A stretch of 64,000 bases of DNA from Combretum micranthum. Lineage: Eukaryota; Streptophyta; Magnoliopsida; Myrtales; Combretaceae. Location of the stretch: positions 558,001 to 622,000 of the forward strand of contig JAMXBD010000428.1 in the NCBI GenBank assembly GCA_024138025.1. Direction: 5' to 3'. Positions within the stretch are counted from its first letter, which is position 1. Each line of letters begins with the position of its first letter. The notes beneath the pieces are model-generated. The model saw nothing but the letters and a program-made list of their open reading frames with translations. It ran no database searches and was not told the DNA's origin. The translations under genes were made by a program, and so were the position numbers. This document shows positions 39,601 through 52,088 of this stretch, piece after piece.

Positions 39601-40460
39601 AGGGTAACAAAAACTCAAAAGATGCTAATGAAACAAACATGAGAACTTATCAACTTCACAAAGACCAGTGTCTGCTCAACATTCAATGCAGTGCTTGAAG
39701 GCAGTCCTTTTTTTTTTTATTCTTAATATACAATTTGAAGCTATGAAAAAGTAAATTATTCCTTACCTCTCCAGTAACTAATTCAAGAACACTGTTCATA
39801 TTCAAAGGTTATCGATAAAAGCAAAACCACATTTTACTCCAAGCACAACCAGATGAACAAAATCAGCTAACAGACCCTTTTCTTAGCATTCCCTTCCTCA
39901 AAATCTCAATTCTAATAGCCACAGCAAGCCAAAACAACTAAAATAAATTTTTCTCAAGAGTTTCATGCAATTCAAAGCTCAAACTTTTGCCAAAAACACG
40001 ACTTCGATCCGTACGAGCATAATATAAATCTCAATTTAAGAGAGAATTGAACCGCATGATAATTAATCTTCATCGGCATTCATGTGGAAGCTCTATATCC
40101 CAAATCAGAAAACCCCAAAAGTAGTGTCCCTAACACTGATCCTAAAACCCCACCTACATTAAGCTATATTACCATTATATAAAGCTGCTACACAACATTA
40201 AAAATATAAATTAAAATACATATATATATATTATTATTATGAACTTTATAAACTGAAATTACCTAATAAGCAAAGACCGAAATTCAAATCCCAGATAACT
40301 TTTAGGAACTGAAAACAATTTTCAAAGAGGAAAATTTTGCACCTGAAGTAGAATTACTATGCTTAGAACGTCGATTAGATCGACGTCTGCTCTTCTTTTT
40401 CTCCTTATCCCCATCTTCCACAACTCTATGAACCACTGTTTGATCAACAAAATTCTTCAT
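33698..40460 (-). CDS. DIS3L2/SOV-type 3'-5' exoribonuclease (RNB family), seven exons, two frame breaks
   Basis: Minus-strand exons: 40460-40343, 39573-39155, 39053-39000, 38903-38835, 38542-36301, 34269-34198 and 34105-33698, all GT-AG. The start MKNFVDQTV leads into a basic tail (KKKSRRRSNRR). Exons 2-5 give cold-shock-like blocks (KGDLFKASFRVN, GKVVSIIDRSRRR). The RNB domain has the catalytic IDPSNATDLDDA (about residue 530), VGVHIADV, LLSEELGSLKPG, then HFTSPLRRYPDIIVHR. An S1-like end (PRFMSIYIPKLA, DEVEGLFAEW) stops in VSTYLR. Plant SOV/DIS3L2 degrades mRNA 3' to 5' in the cytoplasm, in parallel with decapping. Exon lengths sum to 3382 nt. One base is missing near 37793 (before the HVFGRGGE block) and one near 36935 (before the RRHPEPN block), so about 1127 residues would be expected. 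Read literally, translation stops near 37747, before the RNB domain. All catalytic motifs are otherwise intact. Confidence 0.88.
34270..36300 (-). other. Large intron 5 of the exoribonuclease gene
   Basis: Bounded by a GTATGT donor and a TTTTTGCAG acceptor, about 2.0 kb, against 0.1-0.8 kb for the other introns. It contains a 215 bp tandem duplication. Confidence 0.8.
35375..35812. repeat. Two-copy tandem repeat, 215 bp period, inside intron 5
   Basis: Copy 1 begins GCATAAACATGTCCAAAAATGG at 35375 and copy 2 GCATAAACAATGTCCAAAAATGG at 35590. Both continue through CATATAGGTGTGAATCCC, CAGAACCCTTCAATAGC, GCAATTGAAAGCTACATC and GATCAGAAAGATGCATGC. Identity is high, so the duplication is fairly young. 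Confidence 0.9.
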
Positions 40461-41230
40461 TTTCTTTTTCCAGATATCTCAAACGAATCCAAGATAAGAA
40501 GAAAATTAAAGAAAACCCAAATTTCAAAGAAAGAATGAGAAATCAAATCAACAAGGATTAAAAATAGATGTTGATTTTGATTATTAATTAATATATGGAA
40601 AAAAAAAGGAGGGTTTAACGGGCTAATTATCTTCCGATTAGTGAACAAAAAATACAAAAGGAAGATAAACCTAGAGATCCCAACCTAAAGAGAAAAATAA
40701 AAGAAAAAACAACATCAAAACGCAAGAATACAACGTTAAAAGCAAATTAAAACCGAACAATAAAAAATAAAAAGAAAAGAAAAGAAAATTTGAAGAAACT
40801 AATAAAATGTGTATAATAGAGAAGGGTCGTGGGTTATATATAAATGGATTGGGGATCAGATTTTTAGGAAAGAGAAACTGAAAAGGATGTGATGATTGGT
40901 CGGCGTAGACATGAGCGCCGACTCTTGATTCCTTTGTCTTCCCTCTACTTCACCAACATCTGCCTTACTTTTCTATTCATTTATTTATTTATTTTATTTT
41001 CTTTCTGCTCCTCTGTTTCCTCCCTTTTCTTTTTTTCTTTTCTCTTTTTTTTTTTTTTTTTGCCTTTGTTTGTTTTTGTTTTGTAGGTTTTTATTTGTGG
41101 CCAAGTATTAAGTAGGAAGAGTGGGGTAGGTTTAAAGAGGACAAGTGTTGTCATGGTTTTGGTTCTTTTCGTGTGTAGTGCTTTAGCTTGGCCTGGAAGG
41201 ATGCTAATGTAGGGAAAAACTTCCCTCAAG
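40461..41230. other. Upstream region of the exoribonuclease gene
   Basis: This holds the 5' untranslated region and promoter of the minus-strand gene. A TATATAT stretch near 40838 (GGTTATATATAAATGG) is a plausible TATA-like element about 380 bp before the start codon. A T/CT-rich block runs at about 40975-41065. Confidence 0.4.
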
Positions 41231-41254
41231 TCGCGGAGGTAAACCGGTTATCCA

Positions 41255-41840
41255 TACGATTATCACAATCGGACAAAAAAACTATCAAATATAACGAACC
41301 AAACACATACAAAAATCGGATAAAGTTATTACAATAGACAATACGATAAACTTATCATAACATAATTTATAAATTGTATAACACGTGAACAATACCAAAT
41401 CGCATGCACTTACCATAATGCGACAAACTTACCAAAATCCAATAAAAATACAACATATTATAATCAAACTGACTTATCAAAACACAACAAACTTACCACT
41501 TTTAAAAGTTAGTGTATAATCAACCTACCAAAATATGATAAATCTACTACTTAACACTAACAAAAAAACTACCAGAATACAACGAACTTATCAGAATACA
41601 ATAAATTTACCGCTTTGCACTAATAGACAATGTTATAGATTACAGCGAATTTACTAGAATGTGACAAATATGCTACGTACGGAATTACCACAATGCAACA
41701 AACATATTAAAATCTGACAAAAATACCACATACCACAATCAGACAAACTTACCAGAATGCAATAAACTTATCACTTCTAAGGTATAAAATCAACATACTT
41801 TATCCAAACCTAACAAATCTACCACATACCACAATTAAAA
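41255..41840. repeat. Degenerate repeat array rich in ACAAACTTACCA-like motifs
   Basis: Variants of (C/A)AAACTTA(C/T)CA with A-rich spacers recur every few tens of bases. A larger period of about 275 bp is suggested by AATACAACATATTATAATCA (41446) versus AATACCACATACCACAATCA (41723). No coding potential is seen. Confidence 0.55.
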
Positions 41841-41879
41841 GTTTATGATTAAATTGTTCTGATCGAACGATCATGGTCA

Positions 41880-43240
41880 TGTCCTAAAATAAAGTCTCCA
41901 TTTGGCGATTGGAGCCAAGTGTATCCTTGCTAACATAAGGCAATGGTTTCATTTTGATTACAAAATCAATGAAATGCATAAGAATGAAATGGAATGATAG
42001 ATTAGAATTAAATTGAATGGAATGGAAAAAAGAATGACAAGTTGAATTATCGTTGTATATGTACATTAAAATGTAAAGGAATGAGTATATAAAATGATTC
42101 ATCAAAATTACTTTGAAGAATGAATAAGAAAATAAATTCATGAAGAATAAAAGATAAATAAAGTAAAAGTCATTAATGTTGGTGTTAAGAATCACCATTC
42201 CAACTTGATCTAATTTCACTTTAAAACTGCAATCAATCAAATCATGATTCCCACTTTTAATAAGGCTTCACAATAAGAAAGGACTTAAAATCATAATTTT
42301 ATTCAAGTTTATTAGGCATACCAAACTTGGCTTTTAACTTACATTAATTACTTTTCCATTCTTCTCTTATTTTTTGTGGGCCTTCCATTATATTGTTTGG
42401 TTCAGTTTTGTCTCCATTAGGTCATCCAATTTCAAATCCCTAGCAGAATAAAACAAGAAATTGGGATTCCCTATTTAGGTTAGAAGAAAAAAAAAAAAAA
42501 AAACGCAATTCAACATTAATCCTCTTCTCTATTTCAAAAACAACCTTCCATAATTCGCAAATTACATCAATTTTCCTATAAATTTTAAAGGTCTTTATAA
42601 ATCCAAACCCCAAGTCGTCTCTCTTCCTTTTTTTTTTATAACCAAAATGTCCCTATTTAGCTCTAGGGACATGATATATGTGTCTCTATTCTTGGGTTCA
42701 AACATATGTTTATTATCCCTAAAAAAAAAATCATATAAATATAATTCGGACAAAATTAATTATCAAATTAACATTACTATATCGTATCTTGAAAATAAGA
42801 TATAATATTTTACACATGTATGACATGACTAAGATGAGATACAATAATGTATTTGACTGAAAATTTAAGTCAGGTTATTTCATTTATTGGTAATGCGATA
42901 TAGTTTTGTATGTGTATTATATGATCAATATGAGATACACATATAATTTTTATATCGTATATCCAACATGTGATATAATAATGATAATTTAATAATTATT
43001 TTTGTCCAAATATATTTATGTAATTTTTTAAAAAAACGAGAGTCAACATCTAATAATCTCCTATTCTTGTTTTATCTCTCTCTCTGCCTGATCGTTTTCT
43101 AAATCTCTGATTTCTCTTTTGTTATCTTATCTCTATTTTGTGCTCAAGAGGTGTCAACTCAGTGGCATCCCTTTTCAGTTGATAAAAAATCTTGCTTTTT
43201 ATTTTCATATTATCATTTTAATGATGTTGCCATTAATATT
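41880..43240. other. AT-rich intergenic DNA with possible MITE remnant
   Basis: Around 41965-42200 the sequence holds repeated GAATGGAATG / CATTCC-like motifs often found in small plant MITEs, but I cannot define ends. An 18-base A tract is near 42486. Confidence 0.3.
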
Positions 43241-43242
43241 CC

Positions 43243-43291
<49 letters not shown>
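43241..43291. repeat. (CT)n microsatellite
   Basis: About 25 CT dinucleotides. Confidence 0.95.
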
Positions 43292-43294
<3 letters not shown>

Positions 43295-43414
43295 AATCTC
43301 CATTGATATTCCTTAATCAAAGATATTGATGACCCACAATTTTTCCGGGTAAAAGCTAGTCACACACCTATATCTAAACTAAGCACACGTTCAGGTTTTT
43401 TTTTTTTTCTTTTA

Positions 43415-43816
43415 TCTATATTATTTAAGTAAGGGAGAGGGTTTGATAAATTTAGTATTTTATTTTTTTATTTTATTCGTCATCATTTAATAATCAAATA
43501 AAACTATAATTTCTTTTAAATAAATAATTTTTCTCTTGATAATTTCTTTTTTTAAAAAATAAATAACTGTTCCCTCTATAAATCCATGACTCTTTTTTAA
43601 ATAACAACCTTTTCCAATTTTTTTCCCTTTCAAAAATTTCATACTATTTAATATGTTATTTTAATTTCTTATTATTCCACGACTTTCTTTTAATATAAAT
43701 AATCAAATAAATAATTAAATTATAGTTTTAATTATCAACAAATGAATTCATTATTGTATATTTTAATATAATATTTTTTTTCCTAGCACATGCATTGCAC
43801 GTGCATTGACAGCTAG
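43415..43816 (+). mobile_element. Non-autonomous Helitron-like element (402 bp)
   Basis: The 5' end reads A|TCTATATTATTTAAG, typical of plant Helitrons (TC plus AT-rich). The 3' end has a palindrome ATGCATTGCACGTGCAT followed after a few bases by CTAG and then host T, as required for insertion between A and T. There is no target duplication and no coding content. Confidence 0.6.
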
Positions 43817-43834
43817 TATATGCTTACGTCATGA

Positions 43835-44152
43835 TCATGTGCATGTTTTCCTTGTGAGCGTGGTTTCTTTAAGTCTGATGTTGAAGTTTCGATGGAATAG
43901 AGATGTTTGAGCTAAAGATTGTGGTTTGTATGGCATATCGATGGCAGATGAGCCATGCCGTTGGTTGTCGCCGCCTAATTCAAAGACGGGCCCCAGATGG
44001 GGCCATAAGGGGTCCCGCCACACCCGAGTCCAAACACCGGCCTATAAAATTTTCAGGCCATTGGTTAAAAGCCCAGCCTGTATATTTATATACTATGAGG
44101 CCCAGCAATGCCTGGCCCACATACCCATACCCCTTGAAACAGGGAGTCTCAC
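43835..44152. other. Short GC-richer unassigned stretch
   Basis: Between the Helitron and the hAT element. Repeated GGCCCA/GGCCYG-like words are present and overlapping open frames on the plus strand (43903-44249) show no recognisable protein. Possibly the body of an older element or host promoter sequence. Confidence 0.3.
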
Positions 44153-44158
44153 GGCAGT

Positions 44159-45012
44159 AAGGGTGGGCAAAAAAACCGATCGAACCAAACCATCCTTAAC
44201 CGAACCAATCCAAACCGAAAATATGGTTTTTTTTCATGGTTTGGTTTGAAAATTTTCAAATCCGAACCTATCCGTAAATTTATGGTTTGGTTTGAAAGGT
44301 AAACCAAACCAATCCGTAAAACCGAGCCAAACCGTTTTAGAAAATATAATAATATTTTACTATATGTTTATATGATTTTATTTGATATTTATTATTTGAT
44401 GAATATTAATTAAAATCAACTTGTTCTTTTTTTAATTTTTTTTAAGCTCATGATATGTAATTTTTTATTGATGATGAACTATTGTTTTTTAAATAGCTTT
44501 TAACTTTGTAAAGTATGAAATTTATTTATTCAGTTATAAACTTTCATTATATATTAGTTGTTTAATATATTTTGTCAGCTGATCATTTTATTCATTGATG
44601 AATTTGGTTTATAGATGATTTTTTATTTTAGCTAAATTATTGGTAGATAATTGATAATGATGGTTATATTAAAAATAATAAATTATAACTTACTATATAA
44701 TGGTTGGTGAATGTATTTTATTCGTGGATAATTGATTTTATAGAAAACTATAGATTAAAAGTATGATGAATTATAAAGTATTTTGTCATGGTTTATAATA
44801 TCAACTTTGTAAAATGATATAAATATTTAAAAATCTACACAAATATAAAAAAACTAGATTTTTAGTTAGAATTTTGATTTAAACCGTAATCCAAACCGAA
44901 CCAAACCGTTATTTAATGGTTTGGTTTGGGATGGAAAAAAAACCAAACCATAAATTATGGTTTGGTTTGGTTTTAGGAAAAACCGAACCAAACCGATCCG
45001 TGCCCACCCCTA
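44159..45012. mobile_element. Non-autonomous hAT-type element (about 854 bp)
   Basis: Ends are (T)AAGGGTGGGCA...TGCCCACCCCTA, close to the common hAT terminus TAGGGGTGGGCA. Subterminal regions are dense in AACCAAACC / GGTTTGGTTT on both sides. The right flank is GGCAGTAC (45013-45020) and the left flank GGCAGTA (44153-44159), an 8 bp duplication whose left copy seems to have lost its last base with part of the tip. No transposase is present. Confidence 0.75.
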
Positions 45013-45059
45013 GGCAGTACTACACTGTTACAAATTACAATAGTCCAAGCGCTAATTCC

Positions 45060-46070
45060 TAAAAACCATTCGAATTACTTTTTTTTTTTGGCACGCTTAT
45101 TATTTCTTTTATTTTTAATTTCATCTTGGAATTTATTATTCTAGCAACATTCACGAAATGTTTTCATTTTTGGTTAAGATTTGAAGATTTAAGATGCTTT
45201 GGTAAATTTAAAAAAAATGATTTTTGTGTGTTTTAATCTTTTTTTTTTCTGTCATTTAAGATAATAAACTTGCATTATTCATGAAAATGAAATTAGATTA
45301 GCCATATCGAACTTCATTTGTTGAGGTATATAAGGAATTTCTACGTTCTCATCGACAGAATCATTCAGTAATCCTTCTAAATATTAAAATAAATATAATA
45401 ATTTAAATATTAATTATTTTAATGATTTGATCACGGTTGGATATTAAATGAGTCGTTACATAGTAACGAGACCAATCCTGTCAAAATTAATAACGTGGTC
45501 AGAAAATTTCTCGAGTATGTGTACATATAAAATAATTTTTAGATTTTAGTTTCTAGTGCTTCAAACATCCTTTAAAAAAAAATCTTACTGATTAGTCTAC
45601 TTTTGTTACATAGTTACTTATTAGTATGCGTAATTAATATTGTGTTCATTAGAGATGCAATGAATTGAAATTTGCAAATCATATTGGGATAGCATATTTT
45701 AATTTCATCGAGTCCAATATATTAATAATATTATTATAGTATTGAATAATTCAAGAGGATTTGGCTTGTATACGTTTATAATTATATGATAATGAAATAT
45801 CTCATCGCTATAAGTTTTACATATTTACTTGAATAAATAATTAATTTTAAATATTATTGCTTGTATATGCATTAGCAATAAGACATATGTAATTAAACCC
45901 TCTTGATAGATTGCATTTTTTTTTAAGAATAAAATAATGGTTCAAACCACAAACCAAATCATATAACTAGGTTTGAATTGAAAAAAATCGTAATATATGA
46001 CTAACTTCGATTAGTTCGGTTCAAGGAGTGAACACAATCACATTGTACAACCCCCAACCTTTCCATTAAT
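45060..46070. other. AT-rich intergenic DNA, nothing recognised
   Basis: No gene, element ends or RNA gene seen. Confidence 0.4.
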
Positions 46071-46079
46071 CACCTGTAC

Positions 46080-46290
46080 ATGTCAACGTTACCTTACAAC
46101 AACAACACTACGATCAATACACCCAAGAATACCTTATTACTATTACAACAAAAAACACAACACAACATATACAATCCACAATTACATGCACAACAAATAT
46201 TGCACAACCATATACAACAGCACAACACAAAACAAACACAGCAGCATAACACATACAACACCATGCACAACGCATCCTATGCACAATCAA
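46080..46290. repeat. CA/CAA-rich low-complexity tract
   Basis: About 200 bases dominated by CACAACA- and ACAACA-like words. The open frames here reflect composition (Asn/Gln/Thr/His-rich) rather than a gene. Confidence 0.6.
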
Positions 46291-46580
46291 GGCTCCATGG
46301 AAACTGCTCTTTTACAATATGCTTTCAACATTTGTTTACGTACCCTTGGAACTATATCATACTGTAATTGAATAATTTGGTTACTTTGGGAGAGGAAATA
46401 TCAATGCTTAAATTAACACTACTGAACATTGTTAGTAGTATGTATTATGTCCATGCAAGCTTTTTCAATGTTAGGTTGAATGAAACATGTTTTGTCATTG
46501 TTATTTATGGAAAAAATGCAAGAATTGGTAAAAGATTCCTATGGCATGATTTATGCTCTTGGTTACTGACTTTGGGTTTG

Positions 46581-46583
<3 letters not shown>

Positions 46584-46612
<29 letters not shown>
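46584..46612. repeat. (GT)n microsatellite
   Basis: About 14 GT dinucleotides. Confidence 0.95.
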
Positions 46613-46689
46613 CATTTTTTAAAATAAGCAAACACGAAGTTGAATTCTTCCAAAAATTTATAAAAATAATAATAAGTTTTATTCAACTT

Positions 46690-46800
46690 CGGTTGCAATC
46701 ACCAACATAGGTAAGCGCACCTATCAAAGTAGCATAGAAAGTATTAGATCGTATTTCTTGGGGATCGTTAGCATATATCATACTTACTCTTCATCTATTA
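46690..46800. other. Possible retroelement non-coding fragment
   Basis: GGTAAGCGCACCTATCAAAG followed by AGTATTAGATCG and TTGGGGATCG resembles a 'GTAAGCGCAC...' motif I associate with non-coding parts of plant LTR retrotransposons. No ends or coding parts accompany it, so this is weak. Confidence 0.25.
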
Positions 46801-47635
46801 TCTAGCTAGAGAAAGATTTAGAAAAACATTATAAATATAAAAATAAATAAATATATAAGCTAAGGTTAAAAATTAATTTTATACACATTTTTAAGGAAAA
46901 TTAAGGATATAAGTTTATAAATGCAAGACAGATCTTAAGATTTGTTTCACAAAGTCCTTATCATGCCATTTCTTAACAAACTCAAAAAGTTGTTTACTGG
47001 ATATACTTGTATTATTGGATTCATTAAGGTAAGTTAAAGCATCTCTCAATATTAGAAACTCTAGATCTAGATCATACTATCAAATCTCTTCACAAGCTAT
47101 TAACAATTTATATCTGCATAAAGATTAAGAATCATTTTGATTAAAACTCATTTTAATGAATTTAAAACCAAGCGACAAAAAAATTTTCCATCCCTATCTC
47201 TAAGTGATCATGTGCAACTTTATTAGCAGCTCAGATCTATTCAAAAGAATGATCTATCAATATATTTAACCGAAATCAAACATGGATCTAAAAGATGCAC
47301 CACACAATTAGATCCATAAAAATAAGTTCAAGCTACTAAATATAAATTCCCAATAAATATTTAATAAAACGCATTTGAAATTATATGACCAGGTCTTAGA
47401 TTCACAAACCCAGAGTTAAGATAATTATTTCTCCATAAATGTAAACATTAAGCACTAGTTCAAAGAGAAATAATATGAACTTAAAGATAAATATTAAAAA
47501 TTAAGTGCAAAAATCTTACAAAAACAACTGCCAGGTTTAATATGAGTTTACTTAATAAACTTGAATACCTAGTAAGAAGAAATATTTCTTTAACTAAAAA
47601 TTCTTTTACTACTCTATACTATGTTAGGAAATTTG

Positions 47636-48360
47636 TTACATATGGTACAATATACGTTTGCACGTTTGTTTGTCAACCTTGCATGATGAAGAGGAAGAAT
47701 AAGTAGTTTTAGTATCTCGAATGCACAAGTAATAGACCAGGGACTTTAAGTAGATCTCATGTGTCAATCTTATAATTCTTGAGCAATTGAAGTGATAATC
47801 ACTTCAATTGTCTATTTGATCCTTGTGAGCAGAGCTTTCACTCTGTAGTGATATTTGTCTTCTCTCTTTAAAAGTTAGAAATGAAAAGGAGTGACCGATA
47901 TTTATAGACGCTTGGAGTAGAGAACGGCCGTCAAATTCTTAAATTGATTAACGAATGAGATAGAACAAACTTAATTCATACTTATCCTAAATAAGCTTAC
48001 CACTAGTCAAAGCCAATAACCTTCATCTTGTGTGTATGAGCTCGTTTAAGAGATGTTAGATATGGATAGATCAGTCCAATGATCTCTGTTCCAAACCTTC
48101 AAAATCAAATCTCCTGAAGTTAATTCAATAAACGAATTCAATTAGCTGAGCCTTGTCAACAAACTAACAAGCCAAGCCCTTACGAGGTAAGGCTTGATGA
48201 GAAATTTGCAAACAAGATATGGTCAAAGGTGGAGTAGTTAGAACCATTTAATCTTATTAGATTATGATTTGATCACCATACTTTGTTGCTATAGACAACC
48301 AAGGGGTTAAGTTTCCCCTTTTATTTGAATTTTCACATATGTAGATTAGGGATTGATGCA
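47636..48360 (-). mobile_element. Possible LTR fragment, minus orientation
   Basis: On the minus strand TCTATAAATATCGG (near 47905) looks like an LTR TATA box. It is followed by a CT-rich leader and GAGTGAAAGCTCTGC, and further downstream TCCCTGGTCTATTACTTGTGC, a pattern seen in plant LTRs. I cannot find matched ends, a target duplication or a second copy. Confidence 0.3.
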
Positions 48361-49431
48361 AGATCAAAGTGGCGAGTCAGGCTACTACCATCTTAGATAT
48401 TATGTAATAACTAGAGTGCCATCGTTTTCTGTATCAACTCATGCTATTTTTGTTCATTGTTCATCTAATATTTATATCGACTCATGCTACTTTTTTTTAT
48501 TCATTTAATATTTTATTTTTAGTACTTGTTACAGGATGTAAGGGATTGGAAATTATCATTCTTCTTTATTGAATAATGAATTAACTGCGACTATTTGTTT
48601 TTCATAACCCATTTTTGATAATTAATTTTTCTGTGTCATATAAATGTAAAGTCGTATGTGAAAATCACATATTAGGTGACAATATATATAAACAAATATA
48701 TTAAAACCACATGATATTTTCCAACTGGATGCCTTAATCATAGTATATAGTAAATGCTTAACACACATTTTATTATAAATACTACAATGATATGACACAT
48801 TTTATGCTTAACACATATTAGCAATCATGCTCTGAGTATTATCTATTGCAAATTATATACATGCGTTACATATATTATTTCATCAATAATTTATTATATA
48901 GATTAAATCATATAAAAGATAATCGATTTCTATATTGTAGTTTATATAAGTTAGATGATATTTGATTATATAAACTATGGATATATTGATTATTTGTAGT
49001 GTTTCTGATAATTGATAGGTGAAATAATATGATAAGTCAATCATGAAAAATTATTCTTTTTTTTTTTTAAAAGAAGAAATCTTCAGGCTCTTACTGTTAG
49101 AGAGAAAAAAAGGATGCTTTTTGATTCGTGATAGCCCAACTCATAAAAGTATTATAGTATTAATATTATAATTAATTATTCTCAACAGTTGAATGGGATT
49201 TAAAGCCTGTTGAAACTTGAGATAAGCTTCAGTGTCTTAATCATGCCATGAAAGATCGGAATATCAATTTTTCATAAAAGCATGTTTGATAAAATGCAAA
49301 ACCTTAGAGTGGACTTTGCAAATTTCGGATATGATGCTTCCCTTGTGGATGTAACTTGTCTCCATGAAGTGCAAGTGGAGTTCCCATTTTTAACCGCAAT
49401 TTAAGGATATGTCATAAGACCACACACGTTG

Positions 49432-49434
<3 letters not shown>

Positions 49435-49476
<42 letters not shown>

Positions 49477-49484
49477 ATGTATGT
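49435..49484. repeat. Compound (TA)n(TG)n microsatellite
   Basis: About 14 TA units followed by about 7 TG units and (TATG)n. Confidence 0.95.
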
Positions 49485-49670
49485 ATTACAATAAAAGGAT
49501 TCAAATCTGATATTTCTCACTTGAGAAATTAAAAGATACCACCAGACTATAAAATGTTGACATCGGTGATCAAATGTTTGAAGGAGGGAAAAAAACTAAA
49601 AAGTTTTATTTGGTATGCTAAAGGATGGATGATTTTTATTTTTGGCAAGAAAAGGGTAGAATGCAAAAAT

Positions 49671-50092
49671 GGGTAAATTACATTGAAAGTATCAATACTT
49701 GCGGGTAACTTCATTTAAGGTATCAACGTTTTAAGTGATTTAAGAGATGAATCAACGTTTGAGGAATAATTCATTTAAGCTATTAATAATTGACCATTAA
49801 TAAAAATTTAAGAAATTTATTTGAAAAATATTCAAAACGCTGATATCTTGAATGAAAAATATTGATACCTCATTTGATCATTTTGTGAAATGTCAATACC
49901 TCATTTTAACTACTTGAAACGTTGATAACTTAAATAAATATACTTTCAAATATTGATACCTCAAAGAAAAAACATTGATACCTCTTTTGATCACTTTTAT
50001 GAAATGTTAATATCTTACTTTAACCACTTGAAACGTTGATACCTTAAATGAATTTAATCCCAAATGTTGATACCTTCTAGTGTAATTTACCC
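49671..50092. mobile_element. MITE with ~60 bp inverted repeats, copy 1
   Basis: Starts GGGTAAATTACATTGAAAG and ends TCTAGTGTAATTTACCC. The inverted repeats extend about 60 bp and contain GTATCAACG / CGTTGATACC and CATTTAAGG / CCTTAAATG. The interior repeats the same GTTGATACCTTAAATGAA theme. No target duplication is clear. Confidence 0.7.
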
Positions 50093-50947
50093 AATCATAA
50101 AGAAATCAAAACGTCAATTATTGATTTTTTTTCCCTTTCTAATCTCTAGAACATGAAGAGGGTTTGGATTTTTACGAACTTGTTTGGTTGTACTTTTATT
50201 AGCAAAGACCATACATCCTTGTTAGAAGAGAAAATTATTGAAAGAGGATACTTGATAGTATAATATCTATTATAATTGTTACATTATTAGGCTAGATAAT
50301 TATGAAAATTAATTAACAAGCAATTTTGAGCTTTAATGAAAGAAAGAGGATGTGACGGACTGGAGACAATATGTGTGTGTTCCTCCGTTTTCACTAGCAT
50401 TTTTTTCTTTATGCTTACAAAAGAATCAAACATCTGTCATTGGTAGCTTATGTAATATTTCTTCAAAAGTTCTGTTTAAAAGGTCAGTGTCTTGTTAACT
50501 ATTTTCTTCCCTCTGCCCACCCTTTACCCCCGAGGCAATATATCTCCTTGAATCAATACTGTGTTTGGAAAACTAGCTTCCGATGGAAACAATGAGAAAT
50601 GAAGTCAAATCAACTTCTCTTCATGTCCTTTGATTTCACACTACAAATGGAACGAAAGAATATCATCCCAAATTTCCTTCCACTTCTCTTGGTTTCATAC
50701 ATTTTCATCTCTATTTAAAATAATCAAACATATAACTTCACCCCATCTCATTCACTTTCACACGATTCCTTCAATCAAAATACAACATTAAACTAGTTTT
50801 GTCACACATAGGATATTATGGAAAATTTTTTGTTAGATATTAGTTATTCATTTAAACAAAAGCGAGGAGTTGTAATGTGGTTATTAAATTAATATGAAGT
50901 AGTTAACAAGTTGGAACTTTTTAACAATGTGTATGATTGTAATGTCA

Positions 50948-51340
50948 TGTTTGGTGCATAGGAATAGTACCGAAACGGAATCATGATTCCAGGTTTATTT
51001 CATTTCCCATGTTTGGATGCATCTTTAAAAGTTGAAATCGTGATTCCTTGGAATCAACAATTCCAGTTTTGAAAGGGAATTTGATTTTCCCTTTGAGAAG
51101 GTGGAATCGCCAATATTCTAGCTTTATTAATTGCATGCAATATAATTACTATTTATCCTATTGCATATTCATAACCTGCATTTATTACTAGGGACATTTC
51201 CGACAAATATGTCTTATAGCCATTCCATTCCATTTATACTTCCAAATATAGGAATGGATTTGTCATTCCGGAACCCATTCCATTCTAAATCGTTCCATTT
51301 CGATCCATTCCAAACCATTCAATTCTAAATAATCCCAATG
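50948..51340. mobile_element. Possible MITE rich in GGAATGG / CCATTCC motifs
   Basis: ATGTTTGGTGCATAGGAATAG at the left and CGATCCATTCCAAACCATTC at the right are partly complementary, with many ATTCC/GGAAT words inside. Ends and target duplication are not certain. Confidence 0.35.
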
Positions 51341-52088
51341 TATCTAATGTAACATAAGGGATGTTGCTCCAAAATCCTTCACAAGAATCACGGGAACACA
51401 TATGTCATAGACTAGAAGATATAACTTTGATGTTAGATGCCAAATGGTACCGCATGCTTTCAAAAGTGTTGCTTCTCCTCCTCGGAAAAGGCTCTTAAGA
51501 GCTTTTATTACCATATTAAAGGTGAAGATTTTATTTGTTACTAGAAAAAGGTAAGGTGAACTTTTGGTAAGATAATTGTGGTGGGAGATAGTTGGCATTA
51601 TAATACAAGCCAAAATTTCTAACCTATCTCACATCACACGGGTTGGTGGGTTAAGCGAGTTGATCAACCAACTTGGTAAAATTTTTTCTTTTTTTTTTCC
51701 AAAAAATTAATATTATAATATAATTATACTAAATGTACATGTTATTTTTCAATTGAAAATAAAGAAGTTCTTATTTACACATTGGGAAAAATTATTATTT
51801 CCATAATTTCTTGAAAGTATTTGTCTCAATCTCACTTGCGTAACTAATCACTTAAACATATAATATTGCCAATAAAATACGAAAATTATGGCATCATCTA
51901 AATAACAACCTAACTCAAATTTAAATTATATAATATATATATATATATCGATATGGGTTTGTAGGCATGCTTTATCTTGTGCGTTGAAATTTTTAGTCAA
52001 ACTTGTTTTCTTTTAAGTTAAATGGGTTAGCCGCATAACCTGTCTTACTTGCACATGTCCATATTCTATTATATATATTATTTATGAA

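Noticed and set aside
40889..41229. Phe/Leu-rich and Lys-rich open frames upstream of the exoribonuclease gene
   Set aside because: They come from the T/CT-rich tract at 40975-41065; no similarity or conserved context.
41255..41840. CRISPR-like regular repeat spacing
   Set aside because: Repeats are degenerate, spacers are not unique or even, and the host is a plant.
46080..46371. Plus-strand open frames rich in Asn, Gln, Thr and His
   Set aside because: They follow directly from the CA/CAA-rich low-complexity composition and show no domain.
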